Positions 12,500 through 24,511 of a stretch of DNA of 64,000 nucleotides are shown piece after piece. The stretch lies in contig JAKSZT010053764.1 of NCBI GenBank assembly GCA_026826555.1, positions 18,237,533 through 18,301,532 of the forward strand, read 5' to 3'. Each line of letters starts with the position of its first letter. The stretch's first letter is position 1. Position numbers and translations under genes: made by a program. The notes beneath the pieces were generated by a model. The model did no database searches and was not told the origin of the DNA. It saw only the letters and a list, made by a program, of their open reading frames with translations. The DNA is from Tolypeutes matacus (taxonomy: Eukaryota; Chordata; Mammalia; Cingulata; Chlamyphoridae).

Positions 12500-13172
12500 C
12501 TCTTTTGAAAGTTTTTAAATCTATTTAAAAATTTCAAGAATAGTACAATGAGCACCCATATAGCCTGCACCCATATTCTCCCATTGTTAATATTTTAGCA
12601 CTTTTTCTTTATCTCTCAAGAGAGGAGGGTGGGGGAGGGAGAAAAAGATCTCCTGTTTGTTTCCTTACTAGCTTGTTGTTTTTTTAACCATTTGAGAGAT
12701 AGTGTGGGCATCCTGGAGTTTTACCCTATTTACTTCAGAAGGACATTCTCCCACATAATCACAGTATAATTATCTTATTTATCACAGCCAGGAGACTTAA
12801 CACTGATACAGTACTATTGTCTATATATATTCAATATTCAAATTCCACAATTGTGTGAATAATGTCCTTTTTAACTGTTTTTTTTTTTTTTTTTCTTTTT
12901 TGTGATCCAGGATCTAATAAAGATCACACAATGCTTTTAATTCTCATTGCTTTATAGAGTCCTTGAATCTAATGAAATTCCCCAGCTTAATTATTATTAT
13001 TATTACTTCTGTTATTTGTAATTATTATCTTTAATGACTTTCACAGTTTTTGAAGAACTTGGGATATTTATTTTGCAGAATGTTCCTCAGCTTGGATTTG
13101 TCTGATTGTTTCCTCATACACAGATTCAGTGTAAACATTTCTGTCAGGAACACCACGTAAGTGATGTGGTCT
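12500..13172 (-). repeat. L1M LINE 3' UTR fragment
   Basis: This is an old L1M (L1MB/MC-like) 3' untranslated region in antisense. It starts with the reverse complement of the element's end ('aatttcaagaatagtacaat'). It continues through 'ttcagaaggacattctccca', 'acagtactattgtct' and 'ttgtctgattgtttcctcat'. It contains a T-rich tract near 12876-12900. Confidence 0.75.
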
Positions 13173-13184
13173 TCCTTAGCTTTT

Positions 13185-13295
13185 TGAACCTTAATTTACA
13201 TCTCATGGTGTACTGGGAAGGATTAGGTGAAATAAAACAGGGAAAGCACCTAATGTGGTGAATGGCATGAAGTCAGCATTCAGTAGCTGTTGATA
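13185..13295 (+). repeat. MIR fragment (3' part)
   Basis: This has the MIR 3' half layout: a weak 'tttacatctcatggtgt' block, then 'ggattaggtgaaataa', 'aaagcacctaatg' and 'agtcagcattcagtagctgt'. It probably continues the fragment at 12362-12440. Confidence 0.5.
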
Positions 13296-13559
13296 TAAGT
13301 ATGAAGGCAGGCAACTCTGGCATGCCTGGGAGATCCATGTTTGGAAGCCAGAGGAAGCTGTAAATGATTGCAGAGGTTGATAATGGAAATTATCATGAAA
13401 GGGAAAAATGGAGAAGTAGGGGGAGGAGAAGGTGCTTTATAAGGATGGATGGATGAGAAGTGGATGTTTTCGCTGTTGTGGCCCTGTCTTGCTGCTGTGC
13501 TCTCCCACAGGATATGTGCCTCCGTCCTGTGCCAGCCCAGCTGGAGCGGGCAGGTGTGT

Positions 13560-14110
13560 AGTAGGTTATCTCTTCTGATCAGGTTTGGAGAGGAAGATGA
13601 CATGAAACAGCCCCGAATTAGTCACTGTGCTCGCATTAGTGTCCCGTATGAAAACACAAAGAGGAAATGTGCTGACCTTCCGCTTTGGGTTTATGTATCT
13701 TTGCCTCTGTTTGGCTGGGAAATCCCCCAGTAAAAACTCCAGCAGTTTTCTTAAAGGAAATAGGTTTATCACACTTTGCGACTTTTACTGGGAAACTGGC
13801 ATTTTTTCCTGCTTTGCGGGCATTGATTCACCGTTTATTTAGCTTTAACTTGTTAATAAAGTGGGCTGAGTCACTGAGAGAAGTCAGGAAAGTCCACCAC
13901 ATCTCTCCAGTTAGCATCAGCGTCTTTGATCTTTACCATCATAAAATAAAATAAATGCGTGTTCTCTCAATTTGATGAGGTTCCATTTTTATTTTGAAAT
14001 ATTATCTGAATGACACGTTGTTTCGGTGATTTAAGCCGTACTGTGCCACATCACCTAATGTTGATTTAAACTTATTATGGGAAGTGGTGTTTGACTATGT
14101 CATGTTGAAC
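13560..14110. promoter_or_regulatory. Candidate conserved non-coding block in intron
   Basis: This stretch has no repeat signature and keeps scattered CpGs in AT-rich sequence (for example near 13629, 13636, 13790 and 14013-14040). It holds an AP-1 consensus (TGAGTCA) at 13867-13873. The texture, with retained CpGs, homopolymer-poor sequence and no repeats, resembles conserved enhancers of developmental transcription-factor genes. No conservation data are available here, so the call is inference. Confidence 0.3.
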
Positions 14111-15889
14111 AAGCCAGTGGTGCTTTATGTTTATAGCAGTGGCTTTCATGAGAGGAACCTAGCATCTTTGCCAATGGTAATTCATTGGGTTTCATAGTAT
14201 GTCTGTCAGACCAGAGAAAACAAAAATATTGATTGGAGTCCCTTTTTGAGATGGGGAAGTCTTACTGTCCCAAGAACAAGCCAGCTAGATTTGTGCCACT
14301 CATCCTCTCAGAGAGAGCGTCAACTGCCTCTCTCTCTCCTGAAGGAGGCCACAAGCTCTGCACTCCCTGTAGTGCAAATAATAGACCCTTAAAGGGACTT
14401 TTGGATGGACCACAGAGGAGTGGCTTATAAAGGCTTCCTGTGATTCTCTATATGAGCCAGAGAAGACAGAAAAGAAAAGGATGTGGTCTCCTTGAGAAGT
14501 ATACAGTCTAGTACATGAATCAACAGCAGAGGACATTAGGGATAATTGTTTTTGAGGAAATAGTGAAGGCTCCAGAACCAAATAAGAAATGCCAATTTTT
14601 TGAGTCCCTCCTGAGTCCTGGGAAGTTTATTGCTTTTCATTCATAACGTGTTATTTCAGATGCACCACTAAGAATTCTAAGCACTTTGATATGTATGCAG
14701 TCTTACTATGCCTTTCTGTAACCAGGGCTGACCATCACAGGTATCATTTTTAAATTTGGCATTGGGAATAGAGCATTGCTTGCTTGGATGCTACGGGTCA
14801 AATACAGGAGTCATTTTCTATTTAACATCTTTGCAATTCTGGGAGATTGTTCAGCTCTAGTCAAACCAGCATATTCACTGACCTCTGGCTTAGTTTGCTT
14901 CTTTCTGCATCTTAACTTGTACCCTTTCTCTACCAAAATTCTTCTTGTCCTATCCTTGACTAAATGTTACCCAGCCTTGGGGACCTGGCTTAGTTCTCAA
15001 CCTGCAGCTCACAGAGACTAGTCCCCCTGTTGAATCCCTTCATTCTCATTATCTGTTTCATTTATTTTTTACCAGATGCCACCTTTCTAGTTGGATTATT
15101 AAGCTCTTTGAGGGCAGGAACCTTATGTTTCTTCATAGACTCCAGCATGCATTGAGGTGGGTTTTACAGTGGTGGGTACTGAGAAAGGTTTGATAAGGGA
15201 AATGGACCAGTGAGCAGAACGCTTGGGAAACACGAAGGCATTGCCAACTCCTCCCTTAGGATTACAAACTAACTTAAAGAAACAACAAGGTACCACACAT
15301 GGTTGCGCTGGGGATTATAATCAACAAAACTTAAAACAATCTAGTTCAATTAATACTAACTTAATTTCAGTATTGAACAAAAGCTTTAATCCAATATAGC
15401 TGTCACCTGTCCCCTCCTTAGTGGGGCATTGTCAGGTAGGAGGGTCCCAGAGAGGATTTACTGTTCCCTCAATTTATTGTACAGGGGGGCAGTGGCCTCA
15501 ATTCTCAAAGTCCTTACCATCTTATATAACCTGCATACTTTGATACCCTACATTATTGCTCTAATACATATATTCATGCACACCCACCCATTGCTAGGAG
15601 TCCCGTGCCTTCTCCCATTGCTGGGCTCCCTACCTTGCTGTCTTGTGATCTTTGAATACTAAGGACCGGGTACTGACCATTCTCTAAGAATGTATCACCT
15701 TGTTTAGGCATGTAGCATCTGAGTGGCTCAAAACTGGGCCTAACGCTTTGCTGTCCCAGGACTTTCTGAGTGAAGAAGGACATAATCTTTCCTTTCTCTT
15801 CTTAACATCCAAGTATATTTGCAATAATGGTCAAAATCATAAGCACCATATAAAACATCAAAGCTTCTCAAATTCTATTAGAGAATTGG
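14111..15889. other. GLIS3 intron with an L2 tail
   Basis: This is mostly unremarkable intron. An L2-like 3' segment lies at about 15030-15175: 'tctgtttcatttatttttta' followed by 'gctctttgagggcaggaa', the usual L2 3' block. The rest, including 15176-15889, has no recognised feature. Confidence 0.5.
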
Positions 15890-16290
15890 AATAATGCTTC
15901 TATTCCAGCATTAGGTATTTGTGAACTGGGCAGAAGGCTAGACATTGAGGATGTAGTGGTAAACAAAACTGGCAGGAGCCCTGCCACAGCATGCCGTCTA
16001 ATGGGAGGCAGCCAGGTCAATAGGCAATCATAAATCAAGGTGTTATGATGGGGTACGATAGGAAAAGTACCTAACCTAGAATTGGGAGGGAAGAACATGA
16101 GGAGAATGTCTCCCTGGAAGCTGAAGATTTGTAGGACCTGGGGGGGGGGGGCGGGGGGGAGGAGAGCAAGAGGGCGAGTGTGCATGCAAATGAGCATGGC
16201 TGGAGCTTAGCACGTAACAGAGCCTCATCAGCCACGTCAAGGAGTGTGGGCTTTATCTTAAGAACAAGAATTTGCTTGCTTGGCCAATAA
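15890..16290 (-). repeat. L2 LINE fragment with G-rich run
   Basis: This is antisense L2-type sequence: 'gacattgaggatgtagtggt', 'caggagccctgcc' and 'aggagtgtgggctttatctt'. Inside it, a run of 12 G, one C and 7 G occupies 16140-16159. This is a potential G-quadruplex on the + strand and a likely length-variable site. Confidence 0.6.
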
Positions 16291-17539
16291 GCATATGCTG
16301 GTGGCTCAGCCATGCATTCCAAATGCCTCCCTACCCTGCTATCCATCCAGCAAGGAGTTCAGAACACATTCTATGCCCATCAAGACATGACAAGGAATGG
16401 AAAAGGGTTCATCTGGTCCTCAGACAGACAAAGTGTCTCCTTTGAAAAACCTGGAATGATGAGGCAGCACAGTGGATTGGTTTATGATATTTTATTTCTT
16501 AATACAATTTGAGTCGACAGTTTTGTTCCTTGTAATTCCAAGCTTGTATCTTAGACGGTCATGAAGTGTCAGGGGTTGGAAGAGTCACTGAGTGTAAAAA
16601 AAAAAAAAAAAAAGTTCTTATGTGAGACACAAAGTGACGAATGTCTGGAAATTCAATCTCTGATATCAGCAATAACTTGTCCTCGTTTGTATTATATCAG
16701 GGAAGCCTTGGATATTTTTAGGAGTTGTACAGATGGCTGTGTGTCCTCACATGGCTACAGTGTGCCTAGTGGGCACTGCTCTGAGAGGCTCCCTGACAGT
16801 GTAACATGCATGCCAAGATACCTAACTTATAGGGGTAAAAATTAGATGCTGGCAAAAAATAAAGTTTGTCAGTTTTGATCGTGGAAAGAAGAGAAAAGCC
16901 ATAGTTAAAAAAGAAATATCAGCCTGCACGTGGTCATCTCTGCCATGTTCTGTGTAGCCCATCACACTGATGTTCCCTAATGTCTGTCATCATGAGCATC
17001 ACCAGCTCTCTTTGGGCTGCAGCACTATCTATTCAGAAGTCAAACTACTTTCCTCATTTAGCATCCTGTGAAGAGGTCGGTTACTTCTTATAAAGGTGAC
17101 TTTCACATTATTCAAAGTTAAGAGGAGTGGGATCCAAAATCCATCCCCCTCCCAATACACACACACACACACACACACATCCTACTTGAGAACCACTGGA
17201 TGTAATGAGAGCTATTCCTGATGCCAGTATTTGTGAGCAGTGAAAAAATGAGGCAGAAATATCCAATATCCCAGCCTTGAAAATGAAGATGAATTTTGGA
17301 TATTATATTGGGAAAAGTTAAGTTCCTTTTCCTAGTTTGTCCAGATGTTTCTTGGTAATGGAGGAAAATCTAGAATTAATTATCTTTGTTGAAACTTCAA
17401 CTCATTGATAAAAACCTAAAAAGCCTAAGAGTAAACTTTGATTCCTCCCTTTTCCCAAATCCTCCCACATCTACTTAATTGGGAAGAACTGTTATCTCTG
17501 CCTTCAAAATATATTTCAAACTTAACCAACTCCATTTCT
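16291..17539. other. GLIS3 intron with CA microsatellite
   Basis: This is intronic sequence with an A-rich run at about 16597-16613 and a (CA)n microsatellite at about 17157-17180. I see no gene or clear transposon. Confidence 0.5.
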
Positions 17540-18162
17540 CCGTTGCTAGTTCAACCCATACCTCTACTAGTCCCAATCACAATGGGCTCCTAGCTGGTCT
17601 CCCTACATCTACTCTTGCCTTCCATCCATAGCCTACAGTACATTCATGGCCTTTGCACCATACTGCAATAAGAGTTGCCTTTTAAAATGCAAATCAGATA
17701 ATTTCTCTCACCTTCTCAAACTACCCCCATCATAACTGGAGTAAATTCCAAGCTTCTTTTTGTAGTCCACATGGCCCTCCATGGTCTGACCCCAGCCAAA
17801 TTCATCTACCATTGCTTGCCTTGCTTAATGTGCTCCAGCAGCACTAGCCTTACTGTTCCTGGAAAATGCCAACTCATCTTGCCTCAGGGCCTTTGCATTT
17901 GCTGTTACTGAAACCTGAAAGGCATCTCCACCAGAACTTTGCCTGACATGTACCTTCACTTCATTTCTGGTGTCTGCTCAAATGTTACCACTTCAGAGAG
18001 GTCTTAACCATTTGACCCAAAACTCCCCCTATCCAACTTCACTCTTTTCCTTAACTCTACTCTATTTTTCTTTATAGACTTATCTCCCCTGGAAATTACA
18101 CTATCTATTTGTTTACTGATTTGCTTACATTCCACCCAAATCCCAGTTTATATAGGGGCACT
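17540..18162 (+). repeat. L2 LINE 3' region, interrupted
   Basis: This is a long forward L2 3' region. It includes 'cctcagggcctttgcatttg', 'ctgctcaaatgttaccactt' and the downstream 'tttatagacttatctcccct'. Its 3' tail ('aatgaatgaatg') is displaced to 18612-18660 by an LTR inserted at 18163. Confidence 0.8.
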
Positions 18163-18611
18163 ATATTACTTAGGGTTCTCTAGGGAAATGGAGCTGACAG
18201 GAGATTTCTATAAACATTATGAGATTTTTATTAAAATTGTTTCACATGACTATGGGATTGCACAAGTCCAAATTCCATAGGGTAGGCTGCAAGCTGGAAA
18301 CTCGGATGAAGGTTTTCGATGAATTCCCCAGGAGAAGCTGGCTGGCTGAAGTAGAGATGGAAATTCTCTCTTCTATCTGCTGAAATCACTTCTCCTTTTA
18401 AAGCCTTCAACTGATTGGACAAGATGTCTCTCATTGTTGCAGACAATCTCCTCAGTTGATTGTGGATGTAATCAGCCATGGATGCAGTCAAGTTATTGAT
18501 GATTTAAATCCAAAAAAATACCCTCACATTATCAATCAGGCCAGTGCTTACTTGACCCAACAACTGGGCACCATAAACTGGCCAAGTGGACACATGAACT
18601 TAACCATCACA
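18163..18611 (-). mobile_element. Solo ERVL LTR inside L2
   Basis: This LTR is of the same family as those flanking the provirus at 31855-38079. They share 'attccccaggagaagctggc', 'tgattgtggatgtaatcagc' and the terminal block 'acacatgaacttaaccatca'. The LTR begins TGTGATGG on the minus strand. It stands alone, so the internal region has been lost by LTR recombination. The flanks ggcac and ggcat fit a slightly diverged 5-bp target-site duplication, and the L2 continues on both sides. Confidence 0.8.
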
Positions 18612-20625
18612 GGCATCTAATAAATTTTGTAGAATGAATGAATGTGGATGGAAGGGAAGACTATGACTATGATTCCTTTATTATTTCTGGGAGAGAAAGC
18701 AGTATGCTTGAGCGCATGAATGTTGATCTTCCACCTGTAAATTCTCCTTTGGATTACTTCCTGGAAAAGCAGGACGTTCTGATATGAGCATATGTGTGGA
18801 ACTCTTCCAAATGAATAGCTTGACTTGTGGTTCAAATAGTGGTTCACCTCAGATTATTTTCTACATATTTTTTTTTATTTTGAAATGTACTAGTTCTTCA
18901 TTTTAGATCAATTACAAGCACACATCAAAACTATTTAAAAGTCTGTAAAAGGAGATATTTTTTTTTATTTTTAAAGTGCCAAAGAAACCTTTGCACCTCT
19001 GACTGCCAGATCAGCCATCTTTATTTTGTACTCACATCCCAAACAAATCCACTTCATGGTAAGCCCAAGATGATGTTTTTTTAGTCCCCTTGGATTTTCA
19101 TTCAGGAAGGTGAGTCATGACAGTAACAAGGAAGGTTTGAGGTAAAAATGTATTAGCATGGAACAGCATGGAGTTCAAACTTAGCCATTGTATTATTCAG
19201 ACATGTCAGTGTGTTCTTTTCATATGCTTTCTCTGAAACAGCAAGTCATAGGGAGCCAGAATTCCCAACTGAAAGCCCACAAACTATTCGAGCCTGAGTC
19301 AAGATGTCCATGTATAACAAAGTGCCTCATCTCTGACAAAGAACAGACTGTTCAAAGAAAGGTCTCTATTTAATGTTTTAACAATGCGATGTGGAGATCA
19401 ACATGGTCTTTTCCCGTCTTTGGTGGGGACAGTTGGGAAGCTTGGCTGCGAAGAAACTTTTTTTTTTTTTTTTTTTTTTTGGCAAGTGAGGGAATGTCTG
19501 CCTATTAGTGATGAGGAGACTCTTGGGAAACTATTGAGGTGGGGAGTGGAAACTAAGAGACAAAATTCTTTGTAATGAGTCTTGTTGCTTCCTTTTCAGA
19601 GAAACACTTTTTGGTTGTTTTTCTGTTTAGTTGTAAGGAAAAAACTTTTCTGTGTTTTAATCATCCTTCTCCTTAGAATAAATGATTAAGATCTTTCTCT
19701 TGACAAGACTTTCTCCACTCAGAAACTGTGATCCTGGGCAAATATAATATCCAACTGGACATTTGCAACAATTAGAAGCCAAGTCTTAAGAACACAATGG
19801 TATGTTCAACAGAGTGTTTCTTCAACAGCAATAACCAAGGTTTATTAAAGACTTATATACCATAGTATTATATGAGGTGTTGGAGGTATCCGATGGTAGC
19901 AAACATCCAAGGATTTTATGCTGTTTCTAAGTAGAAGGCCCAAGAACTCTTCTCTTATTGTGAATTTTTAAAAATATATGTTGTTTCCTTCAATTCATAT
20001 CTCTAGCCAAATATTGAGCCCTAGCTTTAAGAAAGGTGCAGAAAATTCCTCTGTGGTTACTACAACCGTAACCCGACATCCTACAGATGACAAAAAATAC
20101 ATAAATAAGCAGCACATGTTATTACTGGCCAAACCACCATCTAGCCAGTTTCTTTTAAATTTATGGATTATGTTTACTTTTGAGGTCTCATTTGGCAGTG
20201 GCTTCCAAAGGCACCTGACCATATTTGGCAGGAGGACTGCATTTGAAGTTCATTCTAAAAGTTCTTAGCACTACTGTCTTCAAAAGACCCGTGTTTACTG
20301 TTTGAGACCATAAGCAAAGTATGGAATACTCCATTTTCAACCTACCCATACCTCCTTTCTCATGTCTAGACAAACTGACACCCTTTCCCCTCATTTGTCT
20401 TATGACATTCTCATTATATTCTCATTATCTTCTGAATGTTTTCTCTCATCTAATGCTTTCTGTTACAAAGCAGATTGAACATTAACAAGAGAAAGATTCT
20501 TCCCTTTGCCACAGGACCACGAGTTAATCTCCTGGCTTTGGCCTACTCAGAGCAGCCCAAGGGATGATGTCATAGCATAATTTTTTACATCAAATGTTTA
20601 GGGCCACTCTGCATGAATTTTCTTC
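18612..20625. other. GLIS3 intron, L2 tail then single-copy
   Basis: The first 50 bases (18612-18660) are the displaced 3' tail of the L2. The rest is AT-rich intron with a T-rich tract at about 19458-19480 and no recognised gene or transposon. Confidence 0.5.
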
Positions 20626-20639
20626 TGCTGGTGTCTTTT

Positions 20640-20812
20640 TTTAAATTTTATTTATTTATTCATTTATCTCCCCCCTGCTGCCTGTGCTCGCCGGGTCAGC
20701 CAACCACGCCATGCGGGCGGGCCCGCCCTCACCAGGAGGCCCCGGGAACCGAACCCGGGGCCTCCCATATGGTAAACGGGAGCCCCACTGATTGAGCCAC
20801 AGCCGCTTCCCA
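20640..20812 (-). mobile_element. DAS SINE (armadillo tRNA-derived)
   Basis: This is a full-length armadillo SINE in reverse orientation: T-rich tail ('tttatttatttattcattta'), body, then the tRNA-like head ending 'gagccacagccgcttccc'. It is flanked by a perfect 14-bp target-site duplication, tgctggtgtctttt, at 20626-20639 and 20813-20826. The perfect duplication suggests a fairly young insertion. The A/B-box region is tRNA-like, but it is not a tRNA gene. Confidence 0.93.
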
Positions 20813-20826
20813 TGCTGGTGTCTTTT

Positions 20827-22689
20827 AAAGAGGAGTTGGCAGAGTCAGGCTTTTCTTCCCTCTCTCCCCATCACATCTGAAATAGACAACTCAGTCACCA
20901 CCAATTCTGTGGTAAAGAAATTGCAGAAAACTCCAGCTCTTGGTGAAAACATGTCCTGCTTAATTCATTTCTCTGACATACCCTAGAACTCCTTTCCTGC
21001 TGTCTTTTCATTTCCAAGGGAGGAGAGGGGACTACTGTGATGCCCTGGGCTCTATTTCAGCATTTACCAGGAAAAATTATACTTCTATGTTTTGAACATT
21101 AATTACATGCTTTTCTTGACATGCTACTTGCTCCCAGTGCCCAAGTAGAGAAAGTTCCCTCCAGAACACTTTGTCCTTTCTATTTCCCATAAACACTCAT
21201 TATAATGTATATTTGAGTGTTCTTTAAAAACCCTTGGTGATCATTTCATATGCAGCCAGCTTCACAGCTCTCATTTTATGGTGCTTTATGGAGGCATAGG
21301 CAATCATTTTTTGAGTCCTGGTCTTGTCCTACCGAATGAATTATTTGCAGTTAACACTGACCTACCCTCTGATCCTCTAAACCATTCCAGAGCATGGATT
21401 CAGCTGTTTGACTGGTTTGGGACAGAGTTCTCAGGCAGAGACACAGCTTTTGGCCTGCTTTGGTCTGCCCGTGTGGACAGTGTTGCAATTACCCATACTT
21501 CCCAGTGGCCATTTCTTCATTACTGAAAAGCTGGCCTTGACTGTTTCAGGAGCAGAATTCAATTTGCAGTTCCCCCAGTAACGTGCTGTGATTCATTCGG
21601 GGGCAAATCTGGATTGGACCGAGTCCAAGTGTCTCTTTTGTGAGACAGAAGGGAAGTATAAGTAGATACTATAGTCACCCAGACGCGTCAGCCAGGAATT
21701 CATGAAGTGATTCATAAATCGCTATAAAGACCACTAAAGTCTACTGAAATGGAGCGCTGTCTGGCTACACAAAGTGGGGTATTATCATTGGGGGCGTTTT
21801 TTAGATGTTAAATCAGATGTGAAATCCTTAAAACTGTGCTTTTTCTTTTTAGGTTTTCAAAAGGATTCCTTTATTCTCCCTCTGCAGTTGGCCGAGTGCT
21901 AAAGCCATTTTTCATTGATTAGTTTTCACAGATGAATTTTCAAACCACCACAGATGATACCACACAGTTCTTTTGGGGAATAAAAAACACCTTCCCCAAC
22001 CCAACATAGACCAGTTTGTATCCATTATTTCTACTCTCTGGCAGCAAATCAATAATATTTTTTGTGTGTGAATACAATGAAACAAGCTGTTCTAATGCAT
22101 TCTTCCTACTTTGAGAGGTCTGTAGCCCATGTGGAAGAAAGAGGGGGCGGGGGAGCTACTCAAAGCTCATATCAACCAACATTGAATCTAGTTGATCTTG
22201 TAAACACGTTTCCTCTTTTCAAAGCATTAACCCCAAAGCAGTGCTCACACACACAATTCCACATTGCTTGATAGATCTGCTTCATAGAGACACAAATGAA
22301 AGATAAGAAATCATATGACATGAGCTATTCATCTCATATCTAATAGTCTATTAATAAGTTTTGTTTGAATAAATAAAATTGCAAGGTGACGTAGAAATGC
22401 TTTGAGATTATAGATATCAAAAGAGTTCCACCTGAATGGAGTTAACAACCAAAGGTGTAGGCCCAGCTTGGGCATGAAGGACCCCAGTTCAGGCTTGAGC
22501 AAGTTCACCAAACCAACTGGGCAACATCTCCTGTTACCAGATTTCTTGTAGGTGGTAGGTTGCTGGTATCCCCATTGCCACCAGCTCATGTTGAGGATTA
22601 AAATCTCAGATGTCCTTAAGAGTCCTCTCCTGTTTCTCCCTCACCTTACCCCTCTGCCATGCTTTGCATTTCCACCAGAGCATGTTTTA
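20827..22689. other. GLIS3 intron, includes candidate conserved block
   Basis: This is a largely repeat-free intron. The segment 21540-21850 is the most gene-regulatory looking. It keeps CpGs (21581, 21599, 21620, 21684-21687, 21720 and others) and has no transposon signature. No coding feature is recognised. Confidence 0.45.
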
Positions 22690-22830
22690 TCTTTTTGGGA
22701 TAAAGGGTGTCTGGAGAACTAGCTGTATGACTTTGGGTAAATCATTTCACCCCTCTGGGCCTCTGTTTTTTCTTCCAAATTAGGTGATGCTCCAGTGCCC
22801 CTCCAAGATAGGTCATTCTGTAACAGTATA
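22690..22830 (+). repeat. MIR-like fragment
   Basis: It contains 'tgtatgactttgggtaaatc' followed by 'cccctctgggcctctgtttt', the MIR central block, and a weak downstream tail. Confidence 0.6.
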
Positions 22831-23199
22831 AATGTGTGAACTACAGGAAACTCCATTGGGAAACCCAGTACCAAGAAATGAGACTCTTACACGAGACCAC
22901 AACTAACTGCTCCTGGAACCAAAAATATTAGCCTGACGCCAAGTAAATGCCTCACTTTCTTTAAGGCTTAGTTTCTGTAAATGAATGGTCATAGGGAAAA
23001 AAGAATCCTAAGATTTTTTATTTTAAAATCTTCATAGGTGTTTCAGAGCTAACATCACAATCTTATAAGGTTCTCATGCCCTTGCTGCATGTGAATGTCA
23101 GGATGCCTTATATGTACATTATATTGATTACCCAAGAAGTGCCAGACATTGATTGTCTGAAGTACTTTGATATCCTTGACCACTCTATTTAAAATTGGC

Positions 23200-23425
23200 C
23201 ACATTCCACACCCACCCCATCCCTTCCAGTTTTTATTTTTCTCCGTAGCATTTATCACCTCTAGCCCAGTACATAGTCTGCTAACTTCTAGTCATTGCCT
23301 ACCTCCCCTCAGTAAAATGAGTGCCATCAAAGATGTGTCATTTGATGCTCTATCCCTAGTGTTTACAACAGTGCGTGCACCTGGTAAATGCTTAATAAAT
23401 ATCTCTTGACTCAATAAATGAATAT
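23200..23425 (+). repeat. L2 LINE 3' end
   Basis: This is an L2 3' terminal region: a pyrimidine-rich 'ttctccgtagcatttatcac' block, then 'acctggtaaatgcttaataa' and 'aataaatgaata' at the end. Confidence 0.65.
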
Positions 23426-23444
23426 ATCTTAGACTTTACAACCC

Positions 23445-23565
23445 CCTGTGAGAGTTGAGATTATCTTTATTTTGCAGCGGAAGAAGTTGAGGCTGAGATA
23501 AATTAAGGAATTTACTCAAGATTACCCAGCTAGCAAGGGACAGAGCCAGGTGGGTCTGACTTCTC
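23445..23565 (-). repeat. MIR fragment
   Basis: This is a reverse-complement MIR: 'gaagttgaggctgagataaa' and 'caagattacccagctagcaa' are the standard blocks. Confidence 0.75.
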
Positions 23566-24299
23566 GATTGTCCATCTGGCCACCCATCTCAGTTTCCTCC
23601 TATTCTCAGTTTTCCTGCATGCAATCTCACCAGTTCTGAGTGTCTTGGCTGGGACCCTCTGTTCTGTGACTCAGTCAAAGAACAAGTACTGCATTTGGAA
23701 GAACGGTGGCCCCTGTCATTCTGACCCACCTCCCTGCAAGGTTGGGAAACTCAGTGATAACAGAGGGTGGGAGCAGAGGAGGGGGGCACAGAAGGACAGA
23801 GCATGGCCAAGGAAATGCCTGCAAATAATTGGACATTTTCTAAGGTGTTTACAGATAAATATTTGCAGAAACCTTTGTAATTTTTCTTTTTTTGCACAGT
23901 GACTTTTACCAGCCCTTGAAAACTGTTTCCCACCTTTTTTTTTCTTTTGGCAAATCATTGCTCATGCTAAGGTTATACAAACTCCACTAAATGAGTGGAA
24001 AAGATTGACTCAATTCTCTTGGTTGCTTTCCTGCGATCTGTTTCTGGTAAGCTTTGCATTTTTTTTCCTCGTCTGTCCTGTGCATATTTACATAACAATC
24101 ATCTTTGTTTCAAAGAACTGTAAAAGGCCAAAGAAGAGATTGTTAAACTCTGTTGACTGAAATCTGTGAAATGTCAGTTTGGGGACAGGGTTGGACCTGG
24201 AAAAGATTTCAGGAGTGTTCTCTTCTGGCTCTCAGATACTGCTGTCACTAAGAATGAATTAGAATGTCATCTTGGCCCGATGTAGTTGGGGTATTCTAT
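23566..24299. other. GLIS3 intron, no recognised feature
   Basis: This is single-copy looking intron. The short open frames on both strands (23645-23958) have no recognisable domain. Confidence 0.5.
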
Positions 24300-24314
24300 A
24301 AGAGACACATTTTT

Positions 24315-24496
24315 TTTTTTTTTTAAAGATTTTATTTATTTATTCATTTATCCCCCCCTTGCTGCTTGTGCTCGCTGGGTCAGCTAACCACGCCGTGCGG
24401 GCCGGCTTGCCTTCACCAGGAGGCCCCGGGAACCGAACCCAGGGCCTCCCATATGGTAAACGGGAGCCCCACTGATTGAGCCACAGCCGCTTCCCC
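24315..24496 (-). mobile_element. DAS SINE
   Basis: This is a second reverse-oriented full-length armadillo SINE, with the same head and 'tttatttatttattcattta' tail as the copy at 20640. It is bracketed by a perfect 15-bp target-site duplication, aagagacacattttt, at 24300-24314 and 24497-24511. Confidence 0.93.
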
Positions 24497-24511
24497 AAGA
24501 GACACATTTTT

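Noticed and set aside
17157..17180. CRISPR-like or array-like repeat
   Set aside because: It is a simple CA microsatellite. No spaced direct repeats of CRISPR type occur in the window.
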